Assembly (NCBI GenBank): GCA_022041995.1
Contig: CP074388.1
Location: 1-64,000 of the forward strand
Length of the DNA stretch: 64,000 nucleotides
From: Cupriavidus necator
GTDB lineage: Bacteria; Pseudomonadota; Gammaproteobacteria; Burkholderiales; Burkholderiaceae
Reading direction: 5' to 3'
The notes under the pieces were generated by a model that saw only the letters and a program-made list of their open reading frames with translations, searched no databases and was not told the origin of the DNA. The position numbers were made by a program, and so were the translations under genes. Shown piece after piece: positions 38,428-47,033 of the stretch (position 1 is the first letter of the stretch; every line of letters starts with the position of its first letter).

Positions 38428-40127
38428 GGCGTGGTTCATCCCGGCGTTACACAGGCAGGGCAGAAATGAAAGTGCGGGATAATGTGGCCCACTTTAATTT
38501 CGGCGTCCCCATGACTTCATCCGTCTGCCCTGTTTCCGTAAAACCGGCTGGCTGCGACCGCAAGATGATGGCCGTTCGCGCCCTGGCGGGCGCTGAACCC
38601 GTCAGCGCCGTGGCCGCCCGCCACGGTGTCAGCCGTCCACTCGTCTATCGCCAGATGCGCAAGGCGAGCGCCGCGCTGGATGAAGCCTTTTCGACAACGC
38701 AAATCGACGAAGACGCCGACAAGGTCCTGTTCTCGCTGCCGGTGACCCGACGATGGCTGGAGCAGGTCATCCTCGCACTGACGATGATCGGCCACGCCTC
38801 GATGCGCGGCGTCATCGAATTCATGAGCGACCTGCTGGGCGTGTCCATCAGCCTGGGCACCGTGCACAATGTTCACCAGCGTGCCGCGCAGCGGGCGATG
38901 GCCATCAACAACAGCATCGACCTGTCGGCCATCCGGGTGGGACTGCACGACGAGATCTTTCAGGGGACCCGGCCGGTTCTTACCGGCATCGATGCGGCTT
39001 CCACCTACTGCTATCTGCTGGCTGACGAAGACCACCGTGATGGCGATACCTGGGCCATCCATCTGCTGGACCTGCAGAGGCAGGGACTGCATCCCGACTT
39101 TACTGTTGCCGACGCCGGCACGGGTCTGCGCGCAGGCCAGAAGCTTGCATGGCCCGATACCCCCTGTCACGGCGATGTTTTCCATATCTGCCAGCAGTTC
39201 GAAACCCTGGCCAACATCTGGACACGTCTGGCCAGCGGCGTACGCACTGAACGCAAAGCCCTCGAAGCGCGACTGGCCAATCCCCGCCGGCGCTGCCAGG
39301 ACAGCCTCCTGATTGACCGGCTTGACGAACTTCGCCCGCTCGAGGCGCGGGCACATCAGCGCGCGGACGACCTTCGCACACTTGCCCTGTGGCTGGAGCG
39401 CGATGTCCTGTCGCTGGCCGGGCCCGATCTGCCGACCCGCCAGGAGCTGTTCGACTTTATCGTCGAGCAACTTCGTCAGCGTGAACCTGAAGATCCCTCA
39501 CGCATCGGCACGATGCGCGTGGCCCTGCAAAACCAGCGCAACGATCTGCCCGCCTTCGCCGGCGTGCTGGACCAGAAGCTCGACGCCATCGCAAGCGATA
39601 CTGCCGTCGCCGGGCATCTCGTACGGGCAACGTGCCTGTTGCACCGCAAGCCGGAAACCTCCGTCGCATTCTGGCAGGCATGGAACCGGCTGCATGCGGC
39701 CATCGGCCGCCGGTTCCACGAAGTCTGGACTGCGGTTTCGCAGGCGCTGCACGACACTCCGCGTAGCAGTTCCCTGGTGGAGAACCTGAACTCGCGCCTG
39801 CGCAACTGCCTGACGCTGCGGCACCATCTGGGCGGCGGTCGCGCCTGGCTGGAGCTGCTGAAATTCTTCGTCAATCATCGTCGCTTCACACGCAGCCGTT
39901 GCAGCGCGCGGGTCGGCAAAAGTCCGCGCGAAGCGATGACCGGGGAAGCACATTCGCACTGGCTGACGCTGCTCGGACTCGGCCCGCTTCAACCCCGGCA
40001 GATCTGATGCCGGGGAGGTCGTTGCAGGCCTCCAGTTTGCATCGCATTCCTTACCAATTCTGCATTTCTATGCAGGACGGTTCAGCTCGTCCGTGTAACG
40101 CAAAAAAGCCGGCTTTTGAACCACGCC
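38428..40127 (+). mobile_element. ISNCY-like element, copy 2, intact
   Basis: Terminal GGCGTGGTTCA repeats at both ends, 1700 bases. Its right end lies in a GNAT gene. A third, short fragment of the same element is at 45566-45664 and a frameshifted one at 1427-4216. Confidence 0.85.
38511..40007 (+). CDS. Large transposase of the ISNCY-like element
   Basis: 499 residues from MTSSVCPVSVKPAGCDRKMM; an upstream ATG at 38466 is in frame. N-terminal helix-turn-helix (MMAVRALAGAEPVSAVAARHG region), a second HTH-like segment, catalytic candidates TGIDAASTYCYLL and HGDVFHICQQFE, and a C-terminal SSSLVENLNSRLRNCLTLRH with Glu, then NHRRFTRSRCSARVGKSPRE. This Asp/Asp/Glu spacing fits a DDE transposase; family placement as ISNCY is tentative. 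Confidence 0.8.
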   Translation: MTSSVCPVSVKPAGCDRKMMAVRALAGAEPVSAVAARHGVSRPLVYRQMRKASAALDEAFSTTQIDEDADKVLFSLPVTRRWLEQVILALTMIGHASMRGVIEFMSDLLGVSISLGTVHNVHQRAAQRAMAINNSIDLSAIRVGLHDEIFQGTRPVLTGIDAASTYCYLLADEDHRDGDTWAIHLLDLQRQGLHPDFTVADAGTGLRAGQKLAWPDTPCHGDVFHICQQFETLANIWTRLASGVRTERKALEARLANPRRRCQDSLLIDRLDELRPLEARAHQRADDLRTLALWLERDVLSLAGPDLPTRQELFDFIVEQLRQREPEDPSRIGTMRVALQNQRNDLPAFAGVLDQKLDAIASDTAVAGHLVRATCLLHRKPETSVAFWQAWNRLHAAIGRRFHEVWTAVSQALHDTPRSSSLVENLNSRLRNCLTLRHHLGGGRAWLELLKFFVNHRRFTRSRCSARVGKSPREAMTGEAHSHWLTLLGLGPLQPRQI

Positions 40128-40477
40128 GAGCACACCATATGACTTGAATCCAAAGCGCTCCCACAACAAGTGGGTTGGGCTCCCCTCGCGTACATGAAGG
40201 AATAGTTGCTCGATGCCAAGTGCATCTGCTTTGACCACGATCTGCCGAACGGCACGCAAAACGATGTTCTGGTCGCGGTATGCGGGATGCACCGCTAGCT
40301 TGCTTACTTCCGCGCGATGATGACAGGTGGGCGTCTCACTACGAATCATCATGCAAAAGAATACTATGTTGCCACCATCCGTTTAGAGGTGGTGCCGGGA
40401 ATTCGGACAGGCGGATAAGTGGAAGAGCTGGGGCCTGAGCCGGCCATAATGGCGGGCAGAAAGGACCTCTCAATAAG

Positions 40478-40786
40478 ATGACGAAACGAAGCAGGCGGAC
40501 CCACTCGGCGGGGTTGAAGGCGAAAGTAGCACTGTCCGCGCTCAAGGGCGACAAGACGTTGGCAGAGCTGGCCCAGCAGTATGAGGTGCACCCCAGCCAG
40601 ATCACAGCCTGGAAGCAGCAGTTGGTCGAACATGCGGCGGACTTGTTCGGTGGCGGCAAGGAGAACGCGGGCGAGCCGCCTGTGGATCTGAAGGTGCTGC
40701 ACGCCAAGATCGGCCAATTGGCGCTGGAGAACGATTTTTTGTCCGGCGCGCTCAGCAAGGCCGGCCTGCTGAGCGCAAAGCGATGA
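40478..40786 (+). CDS. IS3-family OrfA
   Basis: 102 residues, MTKRSRRTHSAGLKAKVALS, HTH (LAELAQQYEVHPSQITAWKQ) and C-terminal zipper (KIGQLALENDFLSGALSKAG). Its TGA overlaps the OrfB ATG (ATGA), indicating translational coupling rather than frameshift fusion. Confidence 0.92.
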   Translation: MTKRSRRTHSAGLKAKVALSALKGDKTLAELAQQYEVHPSQITAWKQQLVEHAADLFGGGKENAGEPPVDLKVLHAKIGQLALENDFLSGALSKAGLLSAKR

Positions 40787-41613
40787 TCGACCGCGAGCAC
40801 GCGCTGCCGGTGAGTCGGCAGGTCAGGCTGGTCGGCATTGCACGATCCAGCGCGTACTACCAGCCACAGCCAGTCTGCGAGGCCGATCTGGAGCGGATGC
40901 GCCGAATCGACGAACTGCATCTGGAGCATCCCTTTGCCGGAGCCCGCATGCTGGCGCGCCTGTTACGCCGGGAAGGCATCCAGGTCGGCCGCCGGCACGT
41001 GGGCACGCTGATGAAGCGCATGGGCATCGAAGCGCTGTACCGGCGGCCCAACACGAGCCGCAAGCACGCGGCGCACAAGATCTGGCCGTACCTGCTGCGC
41101 GACCGCAAGATCGACCGGGTCAACCAGGTGTGGGCGCTGGACACGACCTACATCCCGATGGCACGGGGCTTTGTGTACCTGACGGCGGTGGTGGACTGGG
41201 CCAGCCGCCGGGTGCTGGCCTACCGGGTGGCGATCACGCTGGAGAGCTGCCATGCCGTCGAGGCCATCGAGGAAGCCTTGGCCAGGTACGGGCATCCGGA
41301 GATCGTCAATACGGACCAGGGCAGCCAATTCACCGCGACAGACTTCACCGACGCCGTGCTCGGGCGCGGCATTGCACTGTCGATGGATGGCAAGGGCAGT
41401 TGGCGCGACAACGTGTTCGTCGAGCGCCTGTGGCGCAGCGTCAAGTACGAGGAGGTCTACCTGAAAGCCTACGATTCAGTCAGCCATGCGCGCCGCTCCA
41501 TCGCTGACTACCTGACTTGGTACAACCAGCGACGGCCTCATTCCAGTCTGGCGGACCAGACTCCGGACGAGGCATACTTCGCCACGCTGCCAGCGATCAA
41601 ATCGGCAGCTTGA
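40783..41613 (+). CDS. IS3-family transposase OrfB
   Basis: 276 residues. HTH_21 part (HPFAGARMLARLLRREGIQV), DDE residues in WALDTTYIPMARGFVYL, EIVNTDQGSQFTATDFT and SWRDNVFVERLWRSVKYEEV. Intact, likely active with OrfA. Confidence 0.93.
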   Translation: MIDREHALPVSRQVRLVGIARSSAYYQPQPVCEADLERMRRIDELHLEHPFAGARMLARLLRREGIQVGRRHVGTLMKRMGIEALYRRPNTSRKHAAHKIWPYLLRDRKIDRVNQVWALDTTYIPMARGFVYLTAVVDWASRRVLAYRVAITLESCHAVEAIEEALARYGHPEIVNTDQGSQFTATDFTDAVLGRGIALSMDGKGSWRDNVFVERLWRSVKYEEVYLKAYDSVSHARRSIADYLTWYNQRRPHSSLADQTPDEAYFATLPAIKSAA

Positions 41614-41888
41614 CCACCTCAGCGCCTCCACTTAAAAATCCGGATTCCCTGTCCGAACAAACGGCGCCACCTCTTTTCTCCAATCAACGCGAGCCCTCCT
41701 CTGGAAATTTGATAGCGCAATTCGGTAACGAGCGCTTCGGCCTCGTCGTCCGAAATAAAGCATGCTCGGTCCAGTGTGGCGCCTTCAATAGCGGTGAATT
41801 GGACGAGTTTGACAATGAGTCTAGCGCCTATATCGCAAAAATCAGAAATCCATTTCAGATGCGTAATATCTCTCACTGGAACCCCTGA

Positions 41889-42420
41889 GTTGTAGGGGTG
41901 AACACGGAATTCGCGCGGTCACCGGAAGCGCTCCTTTTGCTGGTACCAAAAAATATCCTGGCATTGAAAACGACAGCGTAGATTGACCTATGTCAAAAGT
42001 CCAGATTCTGACTGAGTCGTCCGTGCGAAAGAGTCGAATCGATGCCGCAAGAAAACCCCGTTATTGCCTGTCGCAACATCGACAAAGTATTGGCGCCATT
42101 GTGGGTTTTGAATTCCCATCTCACCGCATTTCAAAAAAATCCTTCAATACTAAGGTACAACAATATGTGCACCTCTACAATGAATTGGCATAGATTTCGC
42201 TTTCCCTTCAATCGTGTGGTAGCTGACTAAAGTTGGATGACGATTTCGTTACGCAAGTTAGAGACTTGAATGACAGGCGCTTCAGGAATTTGGCAGGATT
42301 GCCATGTTGACTTGCGGTGGCATGGTGTAAAAAAGTATAGGCCAACGCTACAAGAAAACGTATCGCAAAAGGACCTGTGTCGGGATGCCGCGTATTGAAG
42401 TATAACTAGGACGAAGATCT
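41889..42420. other. Region without a confident gene
   Basis: 532 bases, more AT-rich than its flanks. A frame at 41990-42193 ends in NTKVQQYVHLYNELA, faintly like the C-terminus of IS481/IS30-type integrases, but it lacks a ribosome site and other motifs. The promoter of the M30-type peptidase must be in the right part. Confidence 0.4.
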
Positions 42421-44055
42421 ATGAAGTACAAACAGCGCACGTTGCATTCTTTTTGGACGCTTGCTCAGGCAGCGCTGATATCTGTAGTGCTGGCCTCTTG
42501 CGGTGGAGGGGAAGGTGACGGCGGCGATCCTGCGGCGACGTCCACTGCCACCGCGTCGGTCCTCGTCGAGAAGGTCTGTTCGAATTGCGGAGCGTTGGAC
42601 GCGCACACCTATGCTGGTAGCGGCATAGGCGTCTGGGAAAGCGTTAATACCACATCCTCGGCTGTGGAGACTCCCATCAGCATCTCAGGGCTGAACGGCC
42701 GGGATGTAACGCTCGTTTTCACTAATCAAACCGGCACTGCACAAGTTATGCCGAAAATCGCGCTAACGACGTCGTACGATCCCCTCGTCGCCGACCAACT
42801 ACGATGGGACGACGGCACGGAAGCGCTTAAACGCCGAATATCAAGTTTCAATCGAGACGGCTGGAAAACGCTCGCTAAAGATCGAAGATATTCTCCAAGC
42901 TATTTTCCTAGTAAATTGGATATGGATGGGGTAAAAACCTGGTATCTCGCGGACGATACGTCTCACACCACAACCTTGGTTCGGAAACTCAAGACAACTG
43001 ACGGAACCACTGTCAATTTCTGGGTCGAGACAACTGAACTCGACCCGACAAAGGTGAGTCAAGCGGTTGTCGACACGCTAGCTGGCGAGTTCGTCTCGCC
43101 TGGCAAGATCTACGATATGCTGAAGTCAATTGGTGGCCCGCTCTGGGGTCCCCAAAGCTATAGCAGTAGCATTATCGGTAGTGATCAGCCGATTGACATC
43201 GTAATCGCTAAGTTCAGTTGGGGGATGGCCGGATACTTCCATGCGCGCAACGCACTCAAGCGTGATCTGAACCTGAACCCATACTCAAACGAATCGGTGT
43301 CCCTTTACCTGAACTCTGAGGAACTGTATCCCCATGATGGCACTTACACCTTGAACTACATGCGCTCTGCGATGGCCCATGAAGCTATGCATATGCAGAA
43401 TTTCTACCGCCGCGGCGTTTCCCAGGGTTCGGATGCGTCCTACGACTTATGGCTGGAGGAAGCTACAGCCATGATGTTTGAGGACTTTGCGAGCCACTCC
43501 ACCGGGGAGAACTTCAATGCGATCAGGGACGCCCGCTTCTCCAGCTACGTACGTTCGGGCGACAGAATTCACAATTGCAGCCTGCTTGAGTGGAACCCAA
43601 CCGGTACATGCAACGGATATTCGATCTGGGGCTCGCCCGGTGGATTTCTCAATCGCCAACTCGGACTGAGCTTCTACAAACATCTTCTTTACAACTTTAG
43701 CAGCACAGATTCGATGACGGTTCTCGACTCTTCAATTCGGGCCACGGCAGCGACCTCCAGCTTTCAACAGCAGCTGCGCGGCTTTGCCGCGACATCAGGC
43801 GCACTGATGAAGGAACCCGCCCCAGTTGGCTTTGGCTTCCCCTTGCGGGAGGAAGGTAGATTCGTGCTGCCTGTAATTGACGCGCACGCTTTTGACGCGC
43901 ACGCTTTTCTAACGAACTCTAATCAGTTATCAGCAGTGCCCGCCGCGCTCCAGCCGTATGCCTACGTGCCAGTAGGTCGGCAGAATGTGACAGGTATGTA
44001 TAGCGAGACGGTCAAGATCCCGCCCAACTCCTCACTCTCCGTCGTGATTCAATGA
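42421..44055 (+). CDS. M30-type zinc metallopeptidase lipoprotein
   Basis: 544 residues. Signal peptide with lipobox VVLASC (Cys27) then GGGEGDGGD linker, so an exported lipoprotein. The zinc motif HEAMH (His320, Glu321, His324) is followed by LWLEEATAMMFEDFASH (Glu346/347), the arrangement of hyicolysin-like M30 peptidases. WGSPGGFLNRQLGLSFYKHL lies after. ATG 42421 has AGGA about nine bases upstream. It degrades proteins outside the inner membrane; natural substrate unknown. Downstream is another secreted hydrolase, about 120 bases away. Confidence 0.85.
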   Translation: MKYKQRTLHSFWTLAQAALISVVLASCGGGEGDGGDPAATSTATASVLVEKVCSNCGALDAHTYAGSGIGVWESVNTTSSAVETPISISGLNGRDVTLVFTNQTGTAQVMPKIALTTSYDPLVADQLRWDDGTEALKRRISSFNRDGWKTLAKDRRYSPSYFPSKLDMDGVKTWYLADDTSHTTTLVRKLKTTDGTTVNFWVETTELDPTKVSQAVVDTLAGEFVSPGKIYDMLKSIGGPLWGPQSYSSSIIGSDQPIDIVIAKFSWGMAGYFHARNALKRDLNLNPYSNESVSLYLNSEELYPHDGTYTLNYMRSAMAHEAMHMQNFYRRGVSQGSDASYDLWLEEATAMMFEDFASHSTGENFNAIRDARFSSYVRSGDRIHNCSLLEWNPTGTCNGYSIWGSPGGFLNRQLGLSFYKHLLYNFSSTDSMTVLDSSIRATAATSSFQQQLRGFAATSGALMKEPAPVGFGFPLREEGRFVLPVIDAHAFDAHAFLTNSNQLSAVPAALQPYAYVPVGRQNVTGMYSETVKIPPNSSLSVVIQ

Positions 44056-44175
44056 TGCGAAGGATGGCTGCTGTCACTCACCTTCTGTAGACCTATGCCT
44101 CACGTGTTATTGGTCTTCATCAAAGCACGCGTCGCGTCCGACGCCCCATTTCAATACCCAATCGGAGTGTTGTCT

Positions 44176-45270
44176 ATGTACCCAGTGCTCGCGTTGCCAC
44201 ATCTACGAACACGGTTCTCAAGCTTTGTCGTTCTGACCGCCGTCATGCTTACGCCTCAACCGTCGGCGGCCTGTCCGCCAGTTGAGGAAAGGATGGCCAG
44301 CTTGTTTAATCCAATACCGGAGCCTACCGTCACAGTGCTCGCGCATCGCGGACTCTGGGGCAAAGAGGCGCCGAACCCGCGCACGCCCGAGAATTCGCTC
44401 GCGTCGCTGCAGGCAGCAGATGATGCATGCACTGACGCTGTGGAGCTCGACGTGAAGCTAACGAGCGAAGGCATACCGGTCCTCATGCACGATCTCAACC
44501 TGGGGCGTACGACCGACGTCTATAACTTCATCGGCAATAAGACGCAATATGATCCGATGCTTAATACCGGCCCAAATCCGGCCGTCAATACAGTGAGTTG
44601 GGAAACGGTCCAGCAACTGCATCTGTTAACGCCCTCGCGTGACAGCGCCACAACATATACGGTGCCTGATGTCTCTGCAGTGCTCAGCTACTGGGCGGAT
44701 CATCATCTGACGACGCCGATGATATTCGACGCCAAAACCAAAGAAGCGGTGCGTGCTATTGACCTCCTCGCACGAAAACATTTCGAGGAGCGAGCACGCG
44801 ACATTGTCGCCGTGAAGGTCAACGCGACTCTCTATCCGACCTATGCGTCATTCAGAGAGGATGCACTCGTTATTCGTGCCATTCCCGTCTATACAACCAA
44901 TATGCTGACCAAAATTGATGTAACAGCTTCTCGCGAGAACTGGCAGAAAGACGGGAGCTCAGTGCTCGAGGTCAACGTAAAGCAGCTTGGCGGGTTGCTT
45001 CAAGACCAGCTCGATGCTATCAAAAGCGCCAGCTTTGGCGCTGGCGTTTTCAACGCTATCCCTGATGGACCAGGCGACGGTCAGTTCTATGACAAAGACG
45101 GGCATTGCTGCTACCGGTTGTCCGATCTCTTTTTCAGTTACGGCGGTGGCAAGGACACGGCCGACAATCGGGGCGACTGGGACTATTTGATCAAGCAGGG
45201 TTTTAAGTTCATAACCACCGACAGCCCGATCGCGCTACGCGCCTATCTGGATTCGAGGGACATCCCGTAG
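44176..45270 (+). CDS. Secreted glycerophosphodiester phosphodiesterase-family protein
   Basis: 364 residues from ATG 44176 (GGAG eight bases upstream; an earlier in-frame ATG at 44095 would bury the signal peptide). Signal peptide VVLTAVMLTPQPSAA. GDPD signatures: TVLAHRGLWG (His), ENSLASLQAADD, AVELDVKLTSEGIPVLMHD (Glu, Asp, His) and a C-terminal FITTDSPIALRAYL. Hydrolyses glycerophosphodiesters, possibly from host phospholipids; metal-dependent. The frame continues open for 78 codons after the TAG stop. Insertions after the HD motif make it longer than minimal GDPDs. Confidence 0.87.
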   Translation: MYPVLALPHLRTRFSSFVVLTAVMLTPQPSAACPPVEERMASLFNPIPEPTVTVLAHRGLWGKEAPNPRTPENSLASLQAADDACTDAVELDVKLTSEGIPVLMHDLNLGRTTDVYNFIGNKTQYDPMLNTGPNPAVNTVSWETVQQLHLLTPSRDSATTYTVPDVSAVLSYWADHHLTTPMIFDAKTKEAVRAIDLLARKHFEERARDIVAVKVNATLYPTYASFREDALVIRAIPVYTTNMLTKIDVTASRENWQKDGSSVLEVNVKQLGGLLQDQLDAIKSASFGAGVFNAIPDGPGDGQFYDKDGHCCYRLSDLFFSYGGGKDTADNRGDWDYLIKQGFKFITTDSPIALRAYLDSRDIP

Positions 45271-45507
45271 GAATCCTACGAACATGCGGCGCTGATCCAT
45301 TGGCTCCAGGGCGGTTCGCTGCAAGGCTCGAGGCTCTATGATGAGGTCAAGGCGATCTTCATCGCCGCGGTCGGTCGGCTCGCGAAAACCGATCTCTCGC
45401 AATTGCGCACATTCGTCGAGGGCGCCTTCGCGTCGCCTGACGCGCCTCATTCCGGCACGGGTAATGTCGCAATAAGGAAGCTGAGCGGCAAGATCGCTCA
45501 AATATAG
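45271..45507 (+). pseudogene. Open reading remnant following the GDPD gene
   Basis: Directly after the GDPD TAG and in the same frame: ESYEHAALIHWLQGGSLQGS, RLYDEVKAIFIAAVGRLAKT, DLSQLRTFVEGAFASPDAP, ending TAG 45505-45507. Amino-acid composition looks protein-like (helical, amphipathic) but I recognise no family. Either the 3' end of a lost gene or an extension behind an amber codon. Confidence 0.4.
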
Positions 45508-45565
45508 AGGATTGCGTATGAAAAAAGCGAATAGAATTGCTGGACGGGAGAGAGTGCCCTATCGG

Positions 45566-45664
45566 GCGTGGTTCATCCCGGCGTTACACAGGCAGGGCAG
45601 AAATGAAAGTGCGGGATAATGTGGCCCACTTTAATTTCGGCGTCCCCATGACTTCATCCGTCTG
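45566..45664 (+). mobile_element. ISNCY-like element, left-end fragment
   Basis: Matches the first about 100 bases of the intact element at 38428 (GGCGTGGTTCATCCC through the start of its transposase), then is cut at CATCCGTCTG by the end of a Tn7/Tn5053-like transposon. Confidence 0.85.
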
Positions 45665-45752
45665 TTGAAGAACGTCATTCGTGCGAGCGGCGCTCATCAT
45701 TCATGGGAGCGTAGCTTTTTCGGCTCAACATTCATGCGAGCATAGCTTTTTC
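45663..45752. repeat. Transposon end with three TniA/TnsB-type binding repeats
   Basis: Starts TGTTGAAG at the break of the ISNCY-like fragment, followed by three related direct repeats: CATTCGTGCGAGC (45676), CATTCATGGGAGCGTAGC (45698) and CATTCATGCGAGCATAGC (45729), the last two followed by TTTTTC. Repeated sites just inside TG ends, next to tniQ, are typical of Tn7/Tn5053-family ends. The third overlaps the end of tniQ. Confidence 0.7.
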
Positions 45753-46284
45753 AATGCGAAACAATGTCCCGGTGGGGCAGTGCGTGCGCTCTTCGAAGCA
45801 ACTGACTGAAATTGCCAATCTTGTAGTGGCACCAGTGCCAGGTCGTTTCGACCCTGCCGGGATGCTGCATGCACATTGAAAAACTCGGATCCAGCCACTC
45901 GCGCCTCCAGAATGGCGAGCAAACATCGGAAGGATTCAGGATCAGACAGGGATAGCAATACCGTAAGCGACGTCGGTCATCGACCCACCCGACGGGCGTC
46001 TGCATGGCGACCAAGTGATCCACGCTAACGTGTGTGAGCTGTGAGAGTCGCTCCAAGGTCTCAAGGGGCACAGGCGGAAACAGTAGCCATTTCCAATATG
46101 TTAGGGCTGGCATCGGGCCGATATCGGCGTGCGACCAAAGCTGCTCGACCGTTATGGAGTACTTGCCAGCGATTCGTCCAAGCCAGCCCCAAAATGCCTC
46201 GCCGTCACACGGGCGCGGGACGATAGGCCATGGCTTCGACCGGCTATAACACGCTGTTCCGGGCGTGTTCGATGTGAGAGACAT
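45751..46284 (-). CDS. tniQ: TniQ-family transposition protein
   Basis: 177 residues. TniQ N-terminus (SKPWPIVPRPCDGEAFWGWL) and zinc-binding part LRYCYPCLILNPSDVCSPFW, FSMCMQHPG. TniQ/TnsD proteins direct target choice or assist transposition in Tn7/Tn5053-type elements. It is short compared with full TniQ (300-400), and the last residues (LLRRAHALPHRDIVSH) run into the end repeats, so the C-terminus is probably lost. Overlaps the end of tniB by 41 bases. Confidence 0.8.
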   Translation of the reverse strand: MSLTSNTPGTACYSRSKPWPIVPRPCDGEAFWGWLGRIAGKYSITVEQLWSHADIGPMPALTYWKWLLFPPVPLETLERLSQLTHVSVDHLVAMQTPVGWVDDRRRLRYCYPCLILNPSDVCSPFWRREWLDPSFSMCMQHPGRVETTWHWCHYKIGNFSQLLRRAHALPHRDIVSH

Positions 46285-46723
46285 CGATCATTTCCTTTCC
46301 ATCGCGGATCGCAAACTCGGTGGCAGAATTCAAAAGCCGCGAAACCTCACCAGTCAGACCTCCGCTCGTCGCCAGAACCGCCGCGACGACTTCTCGCCTC
46401 GACAGGTTTGAGGGCCGTCGCAAAGGAAGTATGCGCTCGAATGCCGCCAGAAGTCCCCGGAAAGCTTCCGACTCCTGCCACCGAGGCATCTCGAAGCGCG
46501 CAAAGCGACTGCTCATTTGGGAATCTGTTTGCAGTGCAATCTCGGCATCGTGCGTCCCCACGAGGACAATCGACATCTGGAGATCGTTAGCGAGAAACTT
46601 GAGCAGATTCAGTGAGGCTCGCTGCTCGCGATAATTTCCCGACAAGAGGTGATGAACTTCATCGACAACCAGCATGCGCGATGAAACTTTCCGAAGCAAC
46701 CCGCGACTCAGCTGCTCCAGCAC
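46244..46723 (-). pseudogene. tniB: TniB AAA+ ATPase, N-terminus lost
   Basis: Keeps Walker B and following parts: RMLVVDEVHHLLSGNYREQR, LLKFLANDLQMSIVLVGTHD (sensor 1), DSQMSSRFARFEMPRW, LTGEVSRLLNSATEFAIRDG. The Walker A half is missing; coding sense ends near 46740 in ARLNVLEQ. Normal TniB/TnsC regulates the transposase TniA; neither tniA nor Walker A is present here. Confidence 0.82.
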
Positions 46724-46819
46724 GTTTAGTCTCGCTGATGCATTGAACGTATGCGGTCCATCAGCGACACCTCTCGGAGAGGGTTCAGAAGGAGCCGGAG
46801 GTGTGGTACGTCGCGCCGG

Positions 46820-47033
46820 TCAGCGCAGATCGGCTGGCATCTTCCAGGGTAGAAGCGCGTCGTAGTCATCGACGGTCTTCGCGAGCGGGAGCCGTTGGAA
46901 CAGCCAGGTGAGATAGCGGTAGGGATCGGTGCCGTTGGCCTTGCAGGTCTCCACGATGGAGTATAGGTTGGCGCTCGCATTGGCCCCATCGACGGTGTCT
47001 GAGAACAACCAGCTGCGGCGTCCTACGCAGAAG
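46820..47033 (-). pseudogene. IS66-family transposase, C-terminal fragment
   Basis: RRSWLFSDTVDGANASANLY, SIVETCKANGTDPYRYLTWL and ALLPWKMPADLR are the conserved IS66 TnpC C-terminus. Truncated on the 5' side by the IS6 element at 47034. Confidence 0.9.

Larger units (their letters stand above)
40359..41636 (+). mobile_element. IS3-family element inserted in the GNAT gene
   Basis: Boundaries inferred from where GNAT coding stops and resumes; ends are related but imperfect (TCCGTTTAGAGGTGG left; inverted TCCGGATTTTTAAGTGGAGG right). Carries complete orfA and orfB. Confidence 0.75.
40128..41876 (-). pseudogene. GNAT-type acetyltransferase, split by IS3 and cut by the ISNCY-like element
   Basis: First part 41876 to about 41637: MRDITHLKWISDFCDIGARL to GEKRWRRLFGQGIRIF. 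Excising the IS3 element joins this to CMMIRSETPTCHHRAEVSKL, AVHPAYRDQNIVLRAVRQIV and HLLWERFGFKSYGVLGVV (40352-40128), the GNAT acetyl-CoA-binding motif A region, after which the ISNCY-like end begins. The reading stays in frame across the join (IRIF-FCMMIRS), supporting one original gene of more than 155 residues. Substrate unknown. Confidence 0.7.

Noticed and set aside
41990..42193. 67-codon ORF ending VQQYVHLYNELA as an integrase remnant
   Set aside because: Single short similarity, no catalytic motif and no ends; too weak to call.
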